Positions 13,201 to 24,359 of a DNA stretch of 64,000 bases are shown in pieces. The notes beneath the pieces are model-generated. The model was not told where the DNA came from. It ran no database searches and saw nothing but the letters and a program-made list of their open reading frames with translations. The position numbers and the translations under genes are program-made. Origin of the DNA: Eucommia ulmoides (lineage: Eukaryota > Streptophyta > Magnoliopsida > Garryales > Eucommiaceae); NCBI GenBank assembly GCA_016647705.1, contig CM028340.1, positions 8,619,001-8,683,000 of the forward strand, read 5' to 3'. Positions within the stretch are counted from its first letter, which is position 1. The number at the start of each line of letters is the position of its first letter.

Positions 13201-15592
13201 TGAAAATGATGGTGTTAGATCCTAAGACCTACTCGACTAGAGTGACAAACTTCTCCAGAGGGATCGTGCTCGGCAAATGGGCTTTATTTAGGACTTTCAG
13301 TAATGTCTGTCTGTGTACTTTTGAGGACAGAAGTAGTAAGAGCATCGAGATTTGCGCCGGGACTTTGCTGAGTTATTCCACTATCTTGTATTTCGAATTC
13401 TTCATCCCCTTTAAGAAGTTATGAGTCTCCTATTCTATCACTGTCTTTTTTAGAACTCCTCTTGGTTCTCTCACAAGAACCCTGATTAAATTCTACGGCA
13501 TCTACACCCTTCCAGATTGAGTGATTCCACTTGTTTCTCCTGCTGAGATTGGAAATTCTTATCTTTCTCCAGTTCTAGCGACTATCCCATAATTCCATGG
13601 AACCTTATTGAGACTTTCCACTGAATTTTGGATTGGGAAAGACATAACCAGATATTTGTCTAGTTTTTCGGCTACCTTTTCTGGATGCAATTCAAACCCA
13701 TCGTCAAGAATCTCCGGGTGCAAACAAATACCACCAATATCAATCACATCAACTTCTTTCTCGACATCCCCTATGAAAATCAGATTGACTCCACTTCCTG
13801 AGGGGGCGTGTTCAGGTAGTGGATTTTGCTGACAGTTTGACACATCGGTCGCAGGTTTTTTAGGAAACATGATGGCTCATGTCCGTATGAACGCTCAGAT
13901 CTTGTCTTTCAAGTGATAACACTACTCGGTCATATGTCCTCTAGATCTCAAGTGGTATTCACAGAATGTATTCGAAGAAGCAGCTTTAATCCTGGGCTTA
14001 GGCTTGTAGAATAGAAGGGGTGTTAGCATCCCTTGCTTTAAACAATTCCGATACAGCTCGGTGATTGAGACCAGAAGGTCTAGCAGTTCTTTGTAATCGT
14101 TTCGGAAGTTTCCCCCAATAGTACGAGGTAGATAGCCTTGATGATATTGGGTTCCTTACTTTTGGGTGTGGCTAGGAATTTGAAGAGGGGTGTTTGGGTT
14201 TGGCTGATATATATGGTGAAGAGGTGTTCGGTAGGTCTGGGGATAATATTGGGGAGTATGATTTTGGTAAAGAGAAGGTATATTCTGGTAATAGCAGGGA
14301 CAGCTTTGGGTATATGGTTGGTTCCGGGGGGTAATATTGGTTTTGGCGATTTTGAGGAAGGTGGTTACAGTATTGGTTGTTTTGGTTCGAGTAGTTTTGG
14401 GAATAGAAAGATTGGGGTAGTTCTGGTAATGGGTTTGATGGGGAGAAACAACTACATCTACTTCATCTTCTATTTTCTTTGGTGGAGCTTACCTCTTTGT
14501 CGGGTCAGGTGCGACCCCTTCAATCTTTTCGCTTCTTATTCCTTTTTCCTTCACTTCGGCTTGCTTGATTGCATCGCCGAAGAAAACCACTGCTATGCTC
14601 GAGAGATCTCGATAGAAAGGCAATGTCTTGAATATCTCTAACTGAGCTTCCTCGCTTAGCCTAGGGACAACTTTGGCAGCCTCCTCCCTCGAGCGGGTAA
14701 TGTACCTCCCAAAGCTTTCATCTTTTTTCTTCAGTATCTGGTAGAGGATATTGTGGTTCTCCACGACATCCTTATTGTACACATACTTCTTATTGAGGGC
14801 TTCTACTAGATCCTCGAACGTTTTAATCTGCGCCAGGTCCAAGGTCATGTACTAGTTGAGAGTCGGTTCTTTCAATGATCTTCGGAACATTTTCAGACAA
14901 AGGTATTCATTTCGAGCATGGACTCTCAATTCTTCTTTGTAAATGCTGACATGCCACTCTGGGGGGGCCCTATACCGTTATACTTCATGAATTTTAGAAC
15001 TACGAAGTTTTTCGGGTATACCACCCGGAGTGGTGCTGACAGTTTCTTGTACGCTGCTTTCCTGGATGGTTTATCCCTTTTCAATTCCTCTATGGTTTTC
15101 TCCAATTCCTCCATTTTCAGAACCTAAGCCGAAGGGCGTCCATTCTCTTCTTCTCTATTGTCGATTTTAGTGGCCGGGGCTGGTTGATTAGCATTCAGAT
15201 CGTTTGGTGAAACAACAACCCTCTTCGGGTGAATGATGATCTGCGGTGCAGTAGGGGGAGAGCCTTCTGGTAAGGCCTGATAGACATTTCTCTGGATGGG
15301 ATATGCCGGTACTCTATAGGCGAATGGATAAGGGCCCATCTGGGTTCTATAGTAAACCGGTATAGCGAAGTTCGGGCCGGCGAGGTTCGAATTCGGTACT
15401 GAGTTCTCCATCCCGACACTTGGAGGGTTTTCCATTTGGTGATTCAATCGTAGAAGTTCCACTGGATGGAGGAACAGGAACCTTCTGAGGTCGGCTATGT
15501 TCGTTGATCTTTTCCCTCAACATGTCGATGGTTTCCTGTATCTAATCCATCTGGGTAGTACGGGGAGATTCGAGATTCGCTTCTAAGGTCAT
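13201..15592 (-). pseudogene. Gag of element A (broken)
   Basis: Would form the virus-like particle. A plausible start ATG is at 15590-15592; a stop follows within 20 codons. A proline-rich N-terminal part lies at 15124-15462, a KFMKYNGIGPP segment near 14980-15015, and a well-preserved capsid segment at 14489-14848 with FEDLVEALNKKYVYN and FGRYITRSREEAAK, in the style of Ogre/Tat Gag. A zinc-knuckle-like CEYHLRSRGHMTE segment occurs near 13910-13960, and an acidic region at 13559-13870. Frames are broken in at least four places. Confidence 0.7.
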
Positions 15593-16143
15593 ACTGGAAT
15601 AAATCTGGGCCCCGCTGCGAGTAAAGACCAGACTTTGGAAGGGGGAACTGGAATTGCTTTTCTGGGACCAATTTTTCTGTCTCGTCCTATTCTTACAACA
15701 AACTCATTTATTAGTCCCTGTGAGTCTTAGGTAGCCTTAAAACTCCTCTGAGTTTGAAGTTTTCAATTCTGATAATGATCGATCAAAATAGATAATGATT
15801 TATGAAAATTCTTTCATTACTTAATCGGTATTGAAAACTTTGAACTCGTTTGGTTTTTAAGACTTGCTAAGACATCATCAATCCATCACGTATAAAACCC
15901 CTTTTCTCACCTTGTATTCATAAAATCTTGTGGGGATAATATGGATACAAGACGACTGTACTTGCGTCGGAAGGTTTACAACAATATAAGAGCCCGAGAG
16001 AGAAGAAATAAAAGAAAAGAAAAAAAAATCATCACAACTTATTTACAAAAACAGAAGGAAAAGATAACAAAATAAAATTGTAACATTCAGACATGGAAAA
16101 GTTGAACTTATTTGGACATATTAGGCTCGACCCTCTAATTATC

Positions 16144-16161
16144 CCCAGTGAAGTCTCCAGC
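16144..16161 (-). other. Primer binding site of element A
   Basis: Immediately inside the 5' LTR the minus strand reads CTGGAGACTTCACTGGGG. This resembles the Arg-tRNA-type site reported for Ogre elements (TGGCGACTC-like start, CTGGGG end), with a few differences. The tRNA identity is from memory of the family, not tested. Confidence 0.6.
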
Positions 16162-18267
16162 TGACACGTCCTGATTTTCCAAAGAGGAAAAAAATATTAA
16201 ATAATAAATAGGAGCTTAAGGAGAGAGGATTTTCAAAGTGCTGGTTTTCTCAAAAAATATACTTAGGCCCTTTTAAAAATAAGGAGTCACCACCTAACAT
16301 TGGGTTTAGATGGTGTGCTAGGTCACCGAATTTTTAGAAAACAATTTAAAAGGCCTAGGCAAAAAATTGACTCTAAAAACACGGTCCAACCAAATATTCA
16401 TTTAAAGGCTCAAGGGTCAGTTACGCTCGGGGAAGGTGTTAGGCACCCCGAGACGCTCGTCCGAAACCAATACCTTATGTCCAATTAGTTTAGTCCAAGT
16501 GTTTTCTTTTATTTTAAAATCATTTCCTTCTTATAAATTTTTTTTTTGGTATTTTCACAAATAAGATAGGACAAGTTTTCAAATTTTTTGAATGTTCCCC
16601 CAGTATAACTTCTTATCGAATATTAAGAATTCGACAAGAATAGTTCCCGAGGGGTTTTATTTATATTTCCAAGAGACTTCTTTAATTTAAATTAGGCAAA
16701 CTAAATAAATTAATGAGAGTAAAATATGAATGCAAAAACTAACATCTATATGAATTTATTTTTTATGCAAAAGTGACTAAAAAATTAAAGAATTTAATTT
16801 AAATGTGTCAATGCGAAACGATATGAATAATGGGAATCGAATATGGAAACAATACATGAATTAACGTGATTATGCATGACAATGATTTAATTATTTAATA
16901 TAAAAAATAGGTGGTGTGCGTGTCATGACTAAAATAAAAAAGTAGCGTGAAAAAATATAAAAAAAATATTAAAAATTTAAGTGGTGAAAGTGTCCTAAAT
17001 ATGTCGTTTAAATGATACAAAAATAAATATGCTAAACGAATGAAAAATATTTATTTTAAGTTTGCCCGATTAATTTAAAAAAATCCCTATTTGAAATTTC
17101 CTCAAATTCTATGGATATGAGAATTGAGGGAAGATTCGGGGAAACAATTTTGTTGGAATTAATATTTCCGAAACTTAAACAAAATCTTATGAAAAATTAA
17201 CCGAGGGAAGAGATTTCCTAAAACCATTCATTTCTAAATTCCATTCGAGTCAAGGAATGGAAACGAGGTCACGGAAAACTCTTCCACGATTTATCGAATT
17301 GTCGGATTCATCTTAAGGTTCGTGAGGGTTAATTCCTACAAATAAAAGTTTTTTTTATTTTTTTTTGGATTTTTTCATTTTTTTTTTTTGAGTTTTGATA
17401 ACGAGAAATCAAATAAATAAAAAAAATACAGAGAAATAAATAATGAAAGCATCATTCACCTAGTGATTGGGGGTTAAGTTTAAGCACGAGAAATCTACCC
17501 CGACGTTTTCATCGGATCATCGAACGAATTTATTTTTTTGAGTATTTCTTTATGAATTTGTAAACAAAATAAATCAAATAAAATAAAAAATTGTAGAAAG
17601 TAAAAAATACAGCGATATGGTGTTCTTGTCTAAACGCTCAAAGGTTCAGATTAAGAATAGGAAACCTTATCTCAGTGTTTTTCATCGAGTCATCGGACGA
17701 CAATAAATAAATAAAGCTTGTAGAAATTTTAATTGCGAAGAGAATAAAATAAACTGAAAGAAGAATTAAAAATTAGAAAACATACCGGTTCTAGGCTAAG
17801 AATCTCGATACCCGGGTTTTTCTCTATCGCAGACGGCTTCCCGAAAGGGCTTTGAGAATCACTCTTCTAAAGGAGGTGACTCCTCTCAATTTTTGAATGA
17901 ATCAAGTGGGTAGAAGAGAGTCCTATTTATAGGAAAAGATGGGGCGTGGAAAACCCTAAAAAATAGGTCTAGCCGCCAAAACCCAGTCCAAGTTGGACTG
18001 GGAAAGGGTAAAATAGGAAGATAAGGGCAAAAATTAGTTCTAGGGTTGCGGGCACGTGAACACACGCGCCCTGTCTATCGCCTCCGTCAGCGACACGTGG
18101 CGACGGGCCATTGGCCCTTTCTTTCTCTCTTTCTCACATGCACACACACATGGCAGGGGTGGGACCCTAATTCTTTCTCTCTTTGACTCTCTCTCTCTCT
18201 CTTCTCTTTCTCCTTTCCTTTCTCTCTCTCTCTCTCAATTTTGACAAGAAAAAAAGAAAAGGGGCCC
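16162..18267 (-). repeat. 5' LTR of element A, outer end deleted
   Basis: Starts TGACACGTCC on the plus strand and aligns with 4416 to about 6256. Homology stops after GGGGCCC at about 18267, so about 250 bp of the LTR outer end are missing. It has about 330 bp (about 17440-17780) absent from the other LTR, containing diverged repeats of neighbouring LTR sequence, which suggests unequal loss or gain of an internal repeat. Confidence 0.85.
17923..17933 (-). promoter_or_regulatory. TATA box in the 5' LTR of element A
   Basis: The minus strand reads CCTATAAATAG, a good TATA box, in the LTR that would drive transcription of gag-pol. Confidence 0.55.
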
Positions 18268-18719
18268 TCTCTTTCTAATTAACATTTTTTTTAAAATCAA
18301 TATATTATAATTTATATTTTTCCATATGTATAATTTGTCAAACTTTGAGGGGTCAAAGTGCACATTTTTTAATTAAACAACTAAATTAACAAATTAAACT
18401 CAAATTAACTAACTAACCAACTAATAATTTTTTTAAAACAATATATTATAATATATATTTTCCCACACGTATAATTTGCTCCAACTTTTGAGGGTCAAAT
18501 TGCATCATTTTTAATTAAACAACTAAATTAACAAATTAAATTAACTAACTAACTAACAAATTAAACAACTAAATTAACAAATTAAATTATATAACTAACT
18601 AACAAATTAAACAAGTGGACTAACTAACTAACAAATAAATTAACTAAATAATTAAACAAGTAAAAAACATACTAATCAAGCTAACAAATAAATTAAACAA
18701 AAAAAACTAAAATAAACTT
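18268..18719. repeat. AT-rich tandem array of MULE-1, right part
   Basis: Resumes the array broken by element A. Phrases such as CAAACTTTGAGGGGTCAAAG recur. The last 150 bp is a finer mix of ACTAAATTAACAAATTAA words. Relative to 4415 about 30 bp of the unit are missing, which marks a deletion at the insertion border. Confidence 0.7.
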
Positions 18720-18940
18720 ACCTTTATAATAGGAGGAAGACGTTGTGAAGTTGTGAAATCCTTAATGAACAAACACTGCCGAGAGAAAGTATGAAGGAGG
18801 AACAAGAATGAAATCGATATAAGGATGATGATTTGAACACTTAGGAGGTAAATTTGAATAGAAGAAGGAAACCGCAGAGATGAAATCGAAAAAGAGAGTT
18901 GATCGATTAATGAAACTGAAATTACCCCTCTATTTATAGG
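18720..18940 (-). promoter_or_regulatory. Inward-facing promoter, 5' exon and splice donor in the right end of MULE-1
   Basis: On the minus strand a TATA box (CCTATAAATAGAGG, about 18927-18940) is followed by a pyrimidine-rich leader of about 190 bases ending in ATAAAG|GTAAGT, a near-ideal splice donor (GT at 18720-18721). The AT-rich array begins right behind it. MULE-2 has the same arrangement in both ends. The gene once driven is not in this element. Confidence 0.55.
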
Positions 18941-19425
18941 TATTGAGGACCCGATGTTCAAAACACCGGGTCCTCAATTAATATTAAAAATGGACCCGGT
19001 GTTCAAAATACTGGGTTCAACTTTGCAGATTGCAAAGCTTTGCAGTCTGCAAAGCTAAGCTACAAAGACTGCAAGTTGAGCTGCAGCCTTGGTCAAATGG
19101 TACATATTACCGTTTGACCAACCCAAACGGTAAATATCAACGTTTGACCAAATGGTGATATTACCGTTTGGTAATATTCAAATGAACCTAGTGTCTAGAA
19201 CACCGGGTTCGAGGGATTAAAAAAAAACCTACTAGGTGTCCCGAACATGAGGTTTAAGTTTTTTGAATTTTTTAAACCCGGTGTTCGGAATATCGGGTTT
19301 AAGAACCCGGTGTTCCGATCACTGGGTAATTTGGGTTTGGTAATATAGTTAAAAAAAAAAAAAAAAAAAACACTTGTTTTCAGATTTTTTTTTTTTTTAA
19401 TTAATATTTATCATGTAAACAACTC
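18941..19425. repeat. Right terminal inverted repeat of MULE-1
   Basis: Inverted partner of 3480-3934. It holds hairpins built on ACCGGGTCC/GGACCCGGT (about 18975-19000), GCAAAGCTTTGC (about 19027-19050) and ACCGTTTGACCAA/TTGGTCAAACGGT-like words (about 19089-19175). Confidence 0.75.
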
Positions 19426-19454
19426 GAAAAGGATAATGTGTAAAATTTTAAAAT

Positions 19455-19457
<3 letters not shown>

Positions 19458-19518
<61 letters not shown>
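19458..19518. repeat. TA microsatellite
   Basis: About 30 TA dinucleotides just outside the right end of MULE-1. Confidence 0.9.
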
Positions 19519-19523
<5 letters not shown>

Positions 19524-19992
19524 AAAAAAAAACAAAGGAATTTTATTGCTTAGCCCTTATTTTAGATTTATTTTTTTTTTAGTAAAAATACCTTTTAAAC
19601 ATTTGTGTTGTAATTTAGTCATTTTCTTAGTATTTAGTTCTTTGAAAGTTAATAAAATTAGTGAACAGACGTTTATACCATTGTATAGATACAGAAAATC
19701 CTAGACCTCAAATCTATAAACTCTCTCATTTTTGTCGATTCCCTTATCATCATCTAAATTCTCCCTCGCTAAAGCTACCAATCCCTTGCCATCGTCGAGT
19801 TATCGTCTCCACTGCCACTGGCCTATCTCAACATCACCATCATGCACCACCAAACAACCATCCATCTTTCTATCAATTTCACGATTCCAATTGGCCAGAT
19901 CTATTGAAATAGAGGTCTGATTTGGCCAGATTCAACAGAGATATGAGAGAGAGAGGGGACTCAGTATGTAACTTGAGAGAAGGGAGAGAGGG

Positions 19993-20360
19993 AGTTTAGA
20001 TCTGGTGGCCATGAAGACAAACAGAGATGGTAAAGGAGTCTGTGATGGCAACGTGGCTTGTGGCGGTAGTGATGCAATGACAGAGGCGAGGAATAGAGCG
20101 GTGGTGGTGGTGGCGAGGAAGAGCTTGATAGCGGAAGTAAACTCTCGCTCTCTCTCTCCCCATTTTTCAAATCTAGAAAAGTCTAGATTTGGTGGCCATA
20201 GAGACAAATGACGACGACGTCTGCGATGGCAACGCGGCTTGTAGCGTGGCGGTGGCAATGCAACAACAGAGACGAGAAAGAGAGCGGCGATGGCGACGGC
20301 GAGGAAGAGCTCGGTGGCAGTGGCGAACTCTCTCTCTCTTTCCCTTTCCATTTTAGATTT
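19993..20360. repeat. Tandem duplication of about 185 bp
   Basis: Two diverged copies, each with GGTGGCCAT...GACAAA, GATGGCAACG..GGCTTGT and GGCGAGGAAGAGCT phrases and ending in a CTCTCTCTC run, lie at about 19998-20182 and 20183-20360. Open frames on both strands through it are by-products of the repeat and the purine bias. Confidence 0.7.
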
Positions 20361-20489
20361 GGAGAATTCCAAATCTGAAATTTTCTAGATCTGGTCTGCC
20401 GATCTAGCTCAGATCTCTCCATTTTGTTTTTTGTGACTGTTCATACCGGATTTATGTTTTGGTGAATGTTCATTGTTGTTTGGTGAATA

Positions 20490-20815
20490 TTTACACAGAT
20501 TTATTTTTCACTGATCTTAGGGGTTTTTTTTTTTTTTTTTTTTTTTCCAATGTTTTTGATTTTTTGTTGGTTGTGCATCTTGAATTTTTTAGATTTGAAA
20601 AATTCCACAAATTTATTTTTCACTGATCTTAGGGTTTTTTTCCCAATGTTTTTGATTTTTTGTTGGTTGCGCATCTTGATTTTTTTAGATTTAAAAAATT
20701 CCACAGATTTATTTTTCACTGATCTTAGGTTTTTTTTCCCAATATTTTTTATTTTTTGTTGGTTGCGCATCTTGAATTTTTTAAATCTGAAAAATTCCAG
20801 ATCGAAAAACGTAGT
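20490..20815. repeat. Tandem repeat, three units of about 96-112 bp
   Basis: Each unit contains TTTTTCACTGATCTTAGG, TTTTGATTTTTTGTTGGTTG and GCATCTTGA phrases; CACTGATCTTAG occurs at 20509, about 20621 and about 20717. The differences in spacing come from T-run length. Confidence 0.8.
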
Positions 20816-21970
20816 TCGCCATTTCAAATTTGTTTTGATTTGTTGGTCTTGTTGATTTTGGTGGAATTTTTATTTATGCATTGTGAATATTCTTTGCTAA
20901 TTTTTTTTCCTTTGTGAATGCTCATACAAATGGTATTTTTTTGTGAATGTTTGTTGTGGTTTGAAATATTCATACCGATTTGTTTTTGTTGATTTTAGAG
21001 TTCATTTTTAATATTTCTTGATCAATTTTAATTTCATTTTTTTAATTTTTTAATACTTTTCTCCCAAAATATACACAACTATTTTAAATAATAGTTTTAA
21101 TGTTCAAAACAAAAGATCCTAAGCACTTTGTGTAATTTTTCGTGAACAAAATAAAAGAACGTAAAAGAGAAAAACGTATAAATATAATAAAATAACATAA
21201 TTTGTTCACATAAAAATTATGAAAGTTCACAACAATACTCATAAATCTGTATTAAATATTTGAAAATAACAAAATACAAAAACAAATATTCACGTCAGAA
21301 TAATATTTTCTATAAATTGTAAAAAAAAATTACAGTGAAAGAAGAAATGATAATTTTTTAAAATAACTTTGGGACTAAAAATTTTATTATAATAGTTGAA
21401 GTCTATTTTCTTATAACCTTTTCAAGACTAAGTAATAAATTTTTCAAAGAACAATTAACCCATTAACTAATCTTAAAAACATTAAACAAACGTTCTCTTC
21501 CTGCCCTCGAGCTGTTGGTTCAACTGAGTGGCCGTGTAACTAACTGAGTTGAACTGCTCCTTCCATCCGAGTAATGAATTTTCCATCTGGGTAATGAATG
21601 GATGAGGCTGAGCTGTATTGCTTCCACCATTTTTGGTTTTCTAAATAATTTTTCAGGAACAATAACAAATATTTGAAAATAAAAACACAAAAGGTTGGTG
21701 GAAAAGAATTAATCTTTCATTTTAACATCGCTTTTGAAAGGGAAAATAACATTTTTTTTTCTATTGCTGAACATAGTGCACGTACAAACAATAACCCCAT
21801 TACATGCTCCCAAAGTTTTTAATCTCAGGCCTCAAACCTCTTTATCATCACAAAAACAATAAAACTTGGAACAGAAACAGAAACCTGAGAGCACAATGCC
21901 ATTCTATTCCCAAAAAATTGGGAGCAGAACAAAAACGAGTGAAACCAAAAGGTCCTAAACTAACAAGACA
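20816..21970. other. Intergenic DNA with no supported gene
   Basis: AT-rich, with short inverted phrases of TTCATACAAAT type but no coding signal. It adjoins the 3' end of the minus-strand host gene. Confidence 0.5.
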
Positions 21971-23776
21971 TCACCTGAACCAGACGAGAGGTGATGCCGT
22001 GTTTGGCGGAGGCTGAGGAATGAAGCAATGCTGTTGTTTCCATTGATTTAAACTATCAATAGCAGCACTGCTGCCATTGTTGCTGTTATTCCTAGCCTTA
22101 TCTTCTTCTTCTTCAATGTCCATTTCTTCAGGGACACCATCATCATCATCCATTTGAGGAAGCTGAGATGGAACCCATGGAACAACTGCCAAACACTCCT
22201 TTTTCAAGTTCCTATCTTTTTCTTGATCTGATTCTACATTTTCTTCTGATTTAAATGGGTTTGATTGGCTTGGCCACATGAGTTGATCTGCGCAAAAAAC
22301 AAGCTTTCGGTTGATATTCAAACTTCAAATCCATAAAGCAAACATGGGTCAATCTAATCACATCACTTCTACTTATAGTTTTGTAACACATTTTTAATGA
22401 AAATATTGTAATCGAATAAATTTTCACAATTTTAAAATATTATTTTCTAACTTTTCATAAAACTATTTTCGAGCTCCATACCAAATGTGCCCTAAATATT
22501 TCATTTGTTAGCTTTACTATTTTCGAACATAAATAATTTCTTTTTTTTCCCCATATTTAAATATATAGTATTTTTTTATTCATTTGTTAGCTTTACTTAA
22601 ATAGATTAAAATGGAAAACCACTACCTAAGTTTCTCAAGAAAAATAAATTAACCATGCCAAAGTTCTACGATTAATTTAGAAAATTAAAATCGGTTTTAG
22701 CTTTCGAATGGATAGGCCAAATTCTAAATGATCTAGTTGCCTTACGGGGCAAACCTAAAGAAAAATATATGATTCTGTTCCCAGATACCACCTACAATTT
22801 CCAAGCTCTATATCACTTAGAATCAAACCAATCATATAATTATGTAGTGTAAAGCTTAAATTACTTACTTTTGAACCCTGACATGAGGTCGGGATTAACA
22901 GAAAACAAGAAATTCGAAGGGGATTGCAGCAGAGGAGTGTTTGCTGGCCTGAACAGAACAATAGCCCTCTCTTCATTTTCCGAAACAGGAGGCATTTCCT
23001 CAATCCACGCTCCTCCGACGTTGTTTGTGGGCAAGGACTGCTTATATGCTATCGGAATTTCCGAATCTTGCTCTTCCATTATTCGTGGCAACTCAATATC
23101 CTATGCAAAAATAGAAGCCATTAATTAAAGTTCAAAGTGAAATCTTCTCAAATCAAGAGAAAGTGAAGGAAATTTTGGAAGATTTGCGATTTTAGGATCT
23201 AATTTTTGAAAATTTGATAAGAACTCAGCCAATAACACAACATCTAGAAAGTTTTATCATGACATCTAGGAAGAAATTCAAAGAGACGAACCAAACTTAG
23301 AGAATGTTTGGCTATATAGTATAGGGACCTTGGAATTGGAATCAGAATTGGAAATGAACGCCTGTAAATTTCTAAAATTCCGAATGCTTTCGTTTTCAAT
23401 TACAATTCCTAACCTTCAATTCTTCGCCTCCAAACTACATTAGTTCAATCAGCAGATCAGCGTCAATAATCAGTAAAAACTTCATTGGATGACGAGACAA
23501 TCAAGGTATAAACAAGAGAATAAACTCTACCTTACCTGTTCTGTTTCGATTGAGAGTAAAACTAAACACCATTACAAAGTAGAACGAACTACAGAATTCT
23601 TCGCTAAAATAGACACAGTCGCGCATGCGAGTGATGTGTGTGAGAGAGAGAGAGAGTACCAATCGACGGATTTTTCTGGCCGGAGAAACGAGTGAGAAGT
23701 CGGAGAACTCGTCGTTGACATCTCCCAAGTTCTTCCTCTTCATCTTCAGCGGCATGAATCCGTCCATCTTCTGCAT
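21971..23776 (-). CDS. Small host protein of unknown function, three exons
   Basis: The only host gene with a coherent model. Exon 1 is 23660-23776, exon 2 is 22869-23100, exon 3 is 21971-22287; introns are GT-AG (phase 0, then phase 1), giving about 221 residues. The ATG at 23774-23776 opens the frame; a second ATG three codons on may be the true start. Exon 1 carries SPARKIRRLD across the first junction (basic motif, Asp from exon 2), exon 2 has GGAWIEEMPP, and exon 3 is acidic (DDDDGVPEEMDIEEEED at about residues 165-180) and ends in Pro-rich PQPPPNTASPLVWFR. No membrane segment or signal peptide is seen; the basic motif could be a nuclear signal, which is inference. I do not recognise the family. 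A GA microsatellite sits at the exon 1 donor. Confidence 0.75.
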
Positions 23777-24349
23777 ATGATCCTAAGCTAAACCCAAAAT
23801 CTGAGAGGGAAAAATATCTTAAATATGCTTAAAACGCCTCCGATCAAAATTTCGTTTACGTGATCGGTTGAACTCCAGAACAAAAGGAACAATTTGAAAA
23901 ACCTTCCTTCGTCTTTATCACTCGCAGAACCGCTCGTCGCTATCTCTCTCTCTCTCTCCCAACAGAGATGTAATAACCGGTGCCGGTATTCGATAGTATA
24001 TTGTGGACCGAGAGAGAGATACAGTGAGAAGAGAAGGTTCTTTCTCTCCCCAGATGTCTCGAGAAGCTGGGAGAGACAGAAAAGACATCAAATAACTCTT
24101 TAAATTACATTTGCACCCATAATATCTAATACTTTCTCAAATTGACTTTTGACTTTTAATTTTTTCAATTAAACCCCTTCATGGGTAAAAATGTTGCAAG
24201 TTCGCTTAAAAATATTTAACAAATTGATGAATTTTGAAAATGATATTTAAAATTATAAATTTTAAAAAAAAATTATTATTTGTAAATTTTTTATTTAAAA
24301 TATTTTTGAAATGAAGAATTTAATTACGTGATTTCATAGTTTGGATAGA
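23777..24349. other. Upstream region of the host gene, no other gene seen
   Basis: Contains CT/GA-rich leader-like DNA (23920-24080) that probably includes the promoter of the minus-strand gene; no clear TATA box could be fixed. It becomes AT-rich towards MULE-2. Confidence 0.4.
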
Positions 24350-24359
24350 TAAATATTTG

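Larger units (their letters stand above)
4416..18267 (-). mobile_element. Element A: Ogre-like (Tat superclade) Ty3/Gypsy LTR retrotransposon, decayed
   Basis: Two long direct repeats (4416-6509 and 16162-18267) enclose gag, protease, reverse transcriptase, RNase H and integrase remains in the order expected for Ty3/Gypsy, all on the minus strand. The 5' LTR is therefore the right-hand copy. Length of about 13.9 kb, an Arg-type primer site, gag and integrase sequence style, and a tandem-repeat 3' UTR point to the Ogre group. The element sits inside MULE-1. The outer end of the 5' LTR, and about 30 bp of MULE-1 beyond it, are deleted, so no target duplication can be scored. All reading frames are broken. 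Confidence 0.8.
3480..19425. mobile_element. MULE-1: non-autonomous Mutator-like element, split by an Ogre-like retrotransposon
   Basis: The ends read GGGTCGTTTACATGAT on the left and, in reverse complement on the right, GAGTTGTTTACATGAT. They are flanked by GAAAAAGATA (3470-3479) and GAAAAGGATA (19426-19435), a 9-of-10 match that fits the 8-11 bp target duplication of MULEs. Inward from each end lie hairpin-rich terminal repeats of about 0.45 kb and then AT-rich tandem units. Without the inserted element A (4416-18267) it would be only about 2.1 kb and has no transposase, so it is non-autonomous. Its terminal motif matches MULE-2 in this window, which makes MULE-2 relatives the likely source of its transposase. 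Ends and duplication are seen directly; class is inferred from duplication size and similarity to MULE-2. Confidence 0.8.

Noticed and set aside
14138-14641. 167-codon plus-strand frame within gag of element A
   Set aside because: Opposite to the retrotransposon coding strand, Gly/Ile-rich product of a Gln/Pro/Tyr-rich gag region read backwards.
19932-20372. 146-codon minus-strand frame with two Leu-rich, membrane-like segments
   Set aside because: The apparent repeat protein follows exactly from the 185-bp tandem duplication; no start context and similar frames exist on the other strand.
20501-20855. Long frames on both strands with repeated KIKNIGKK or FLIFCWL motifs
   Set aside because: By-product of the 96-112 bp AT-rich tandem repeat.
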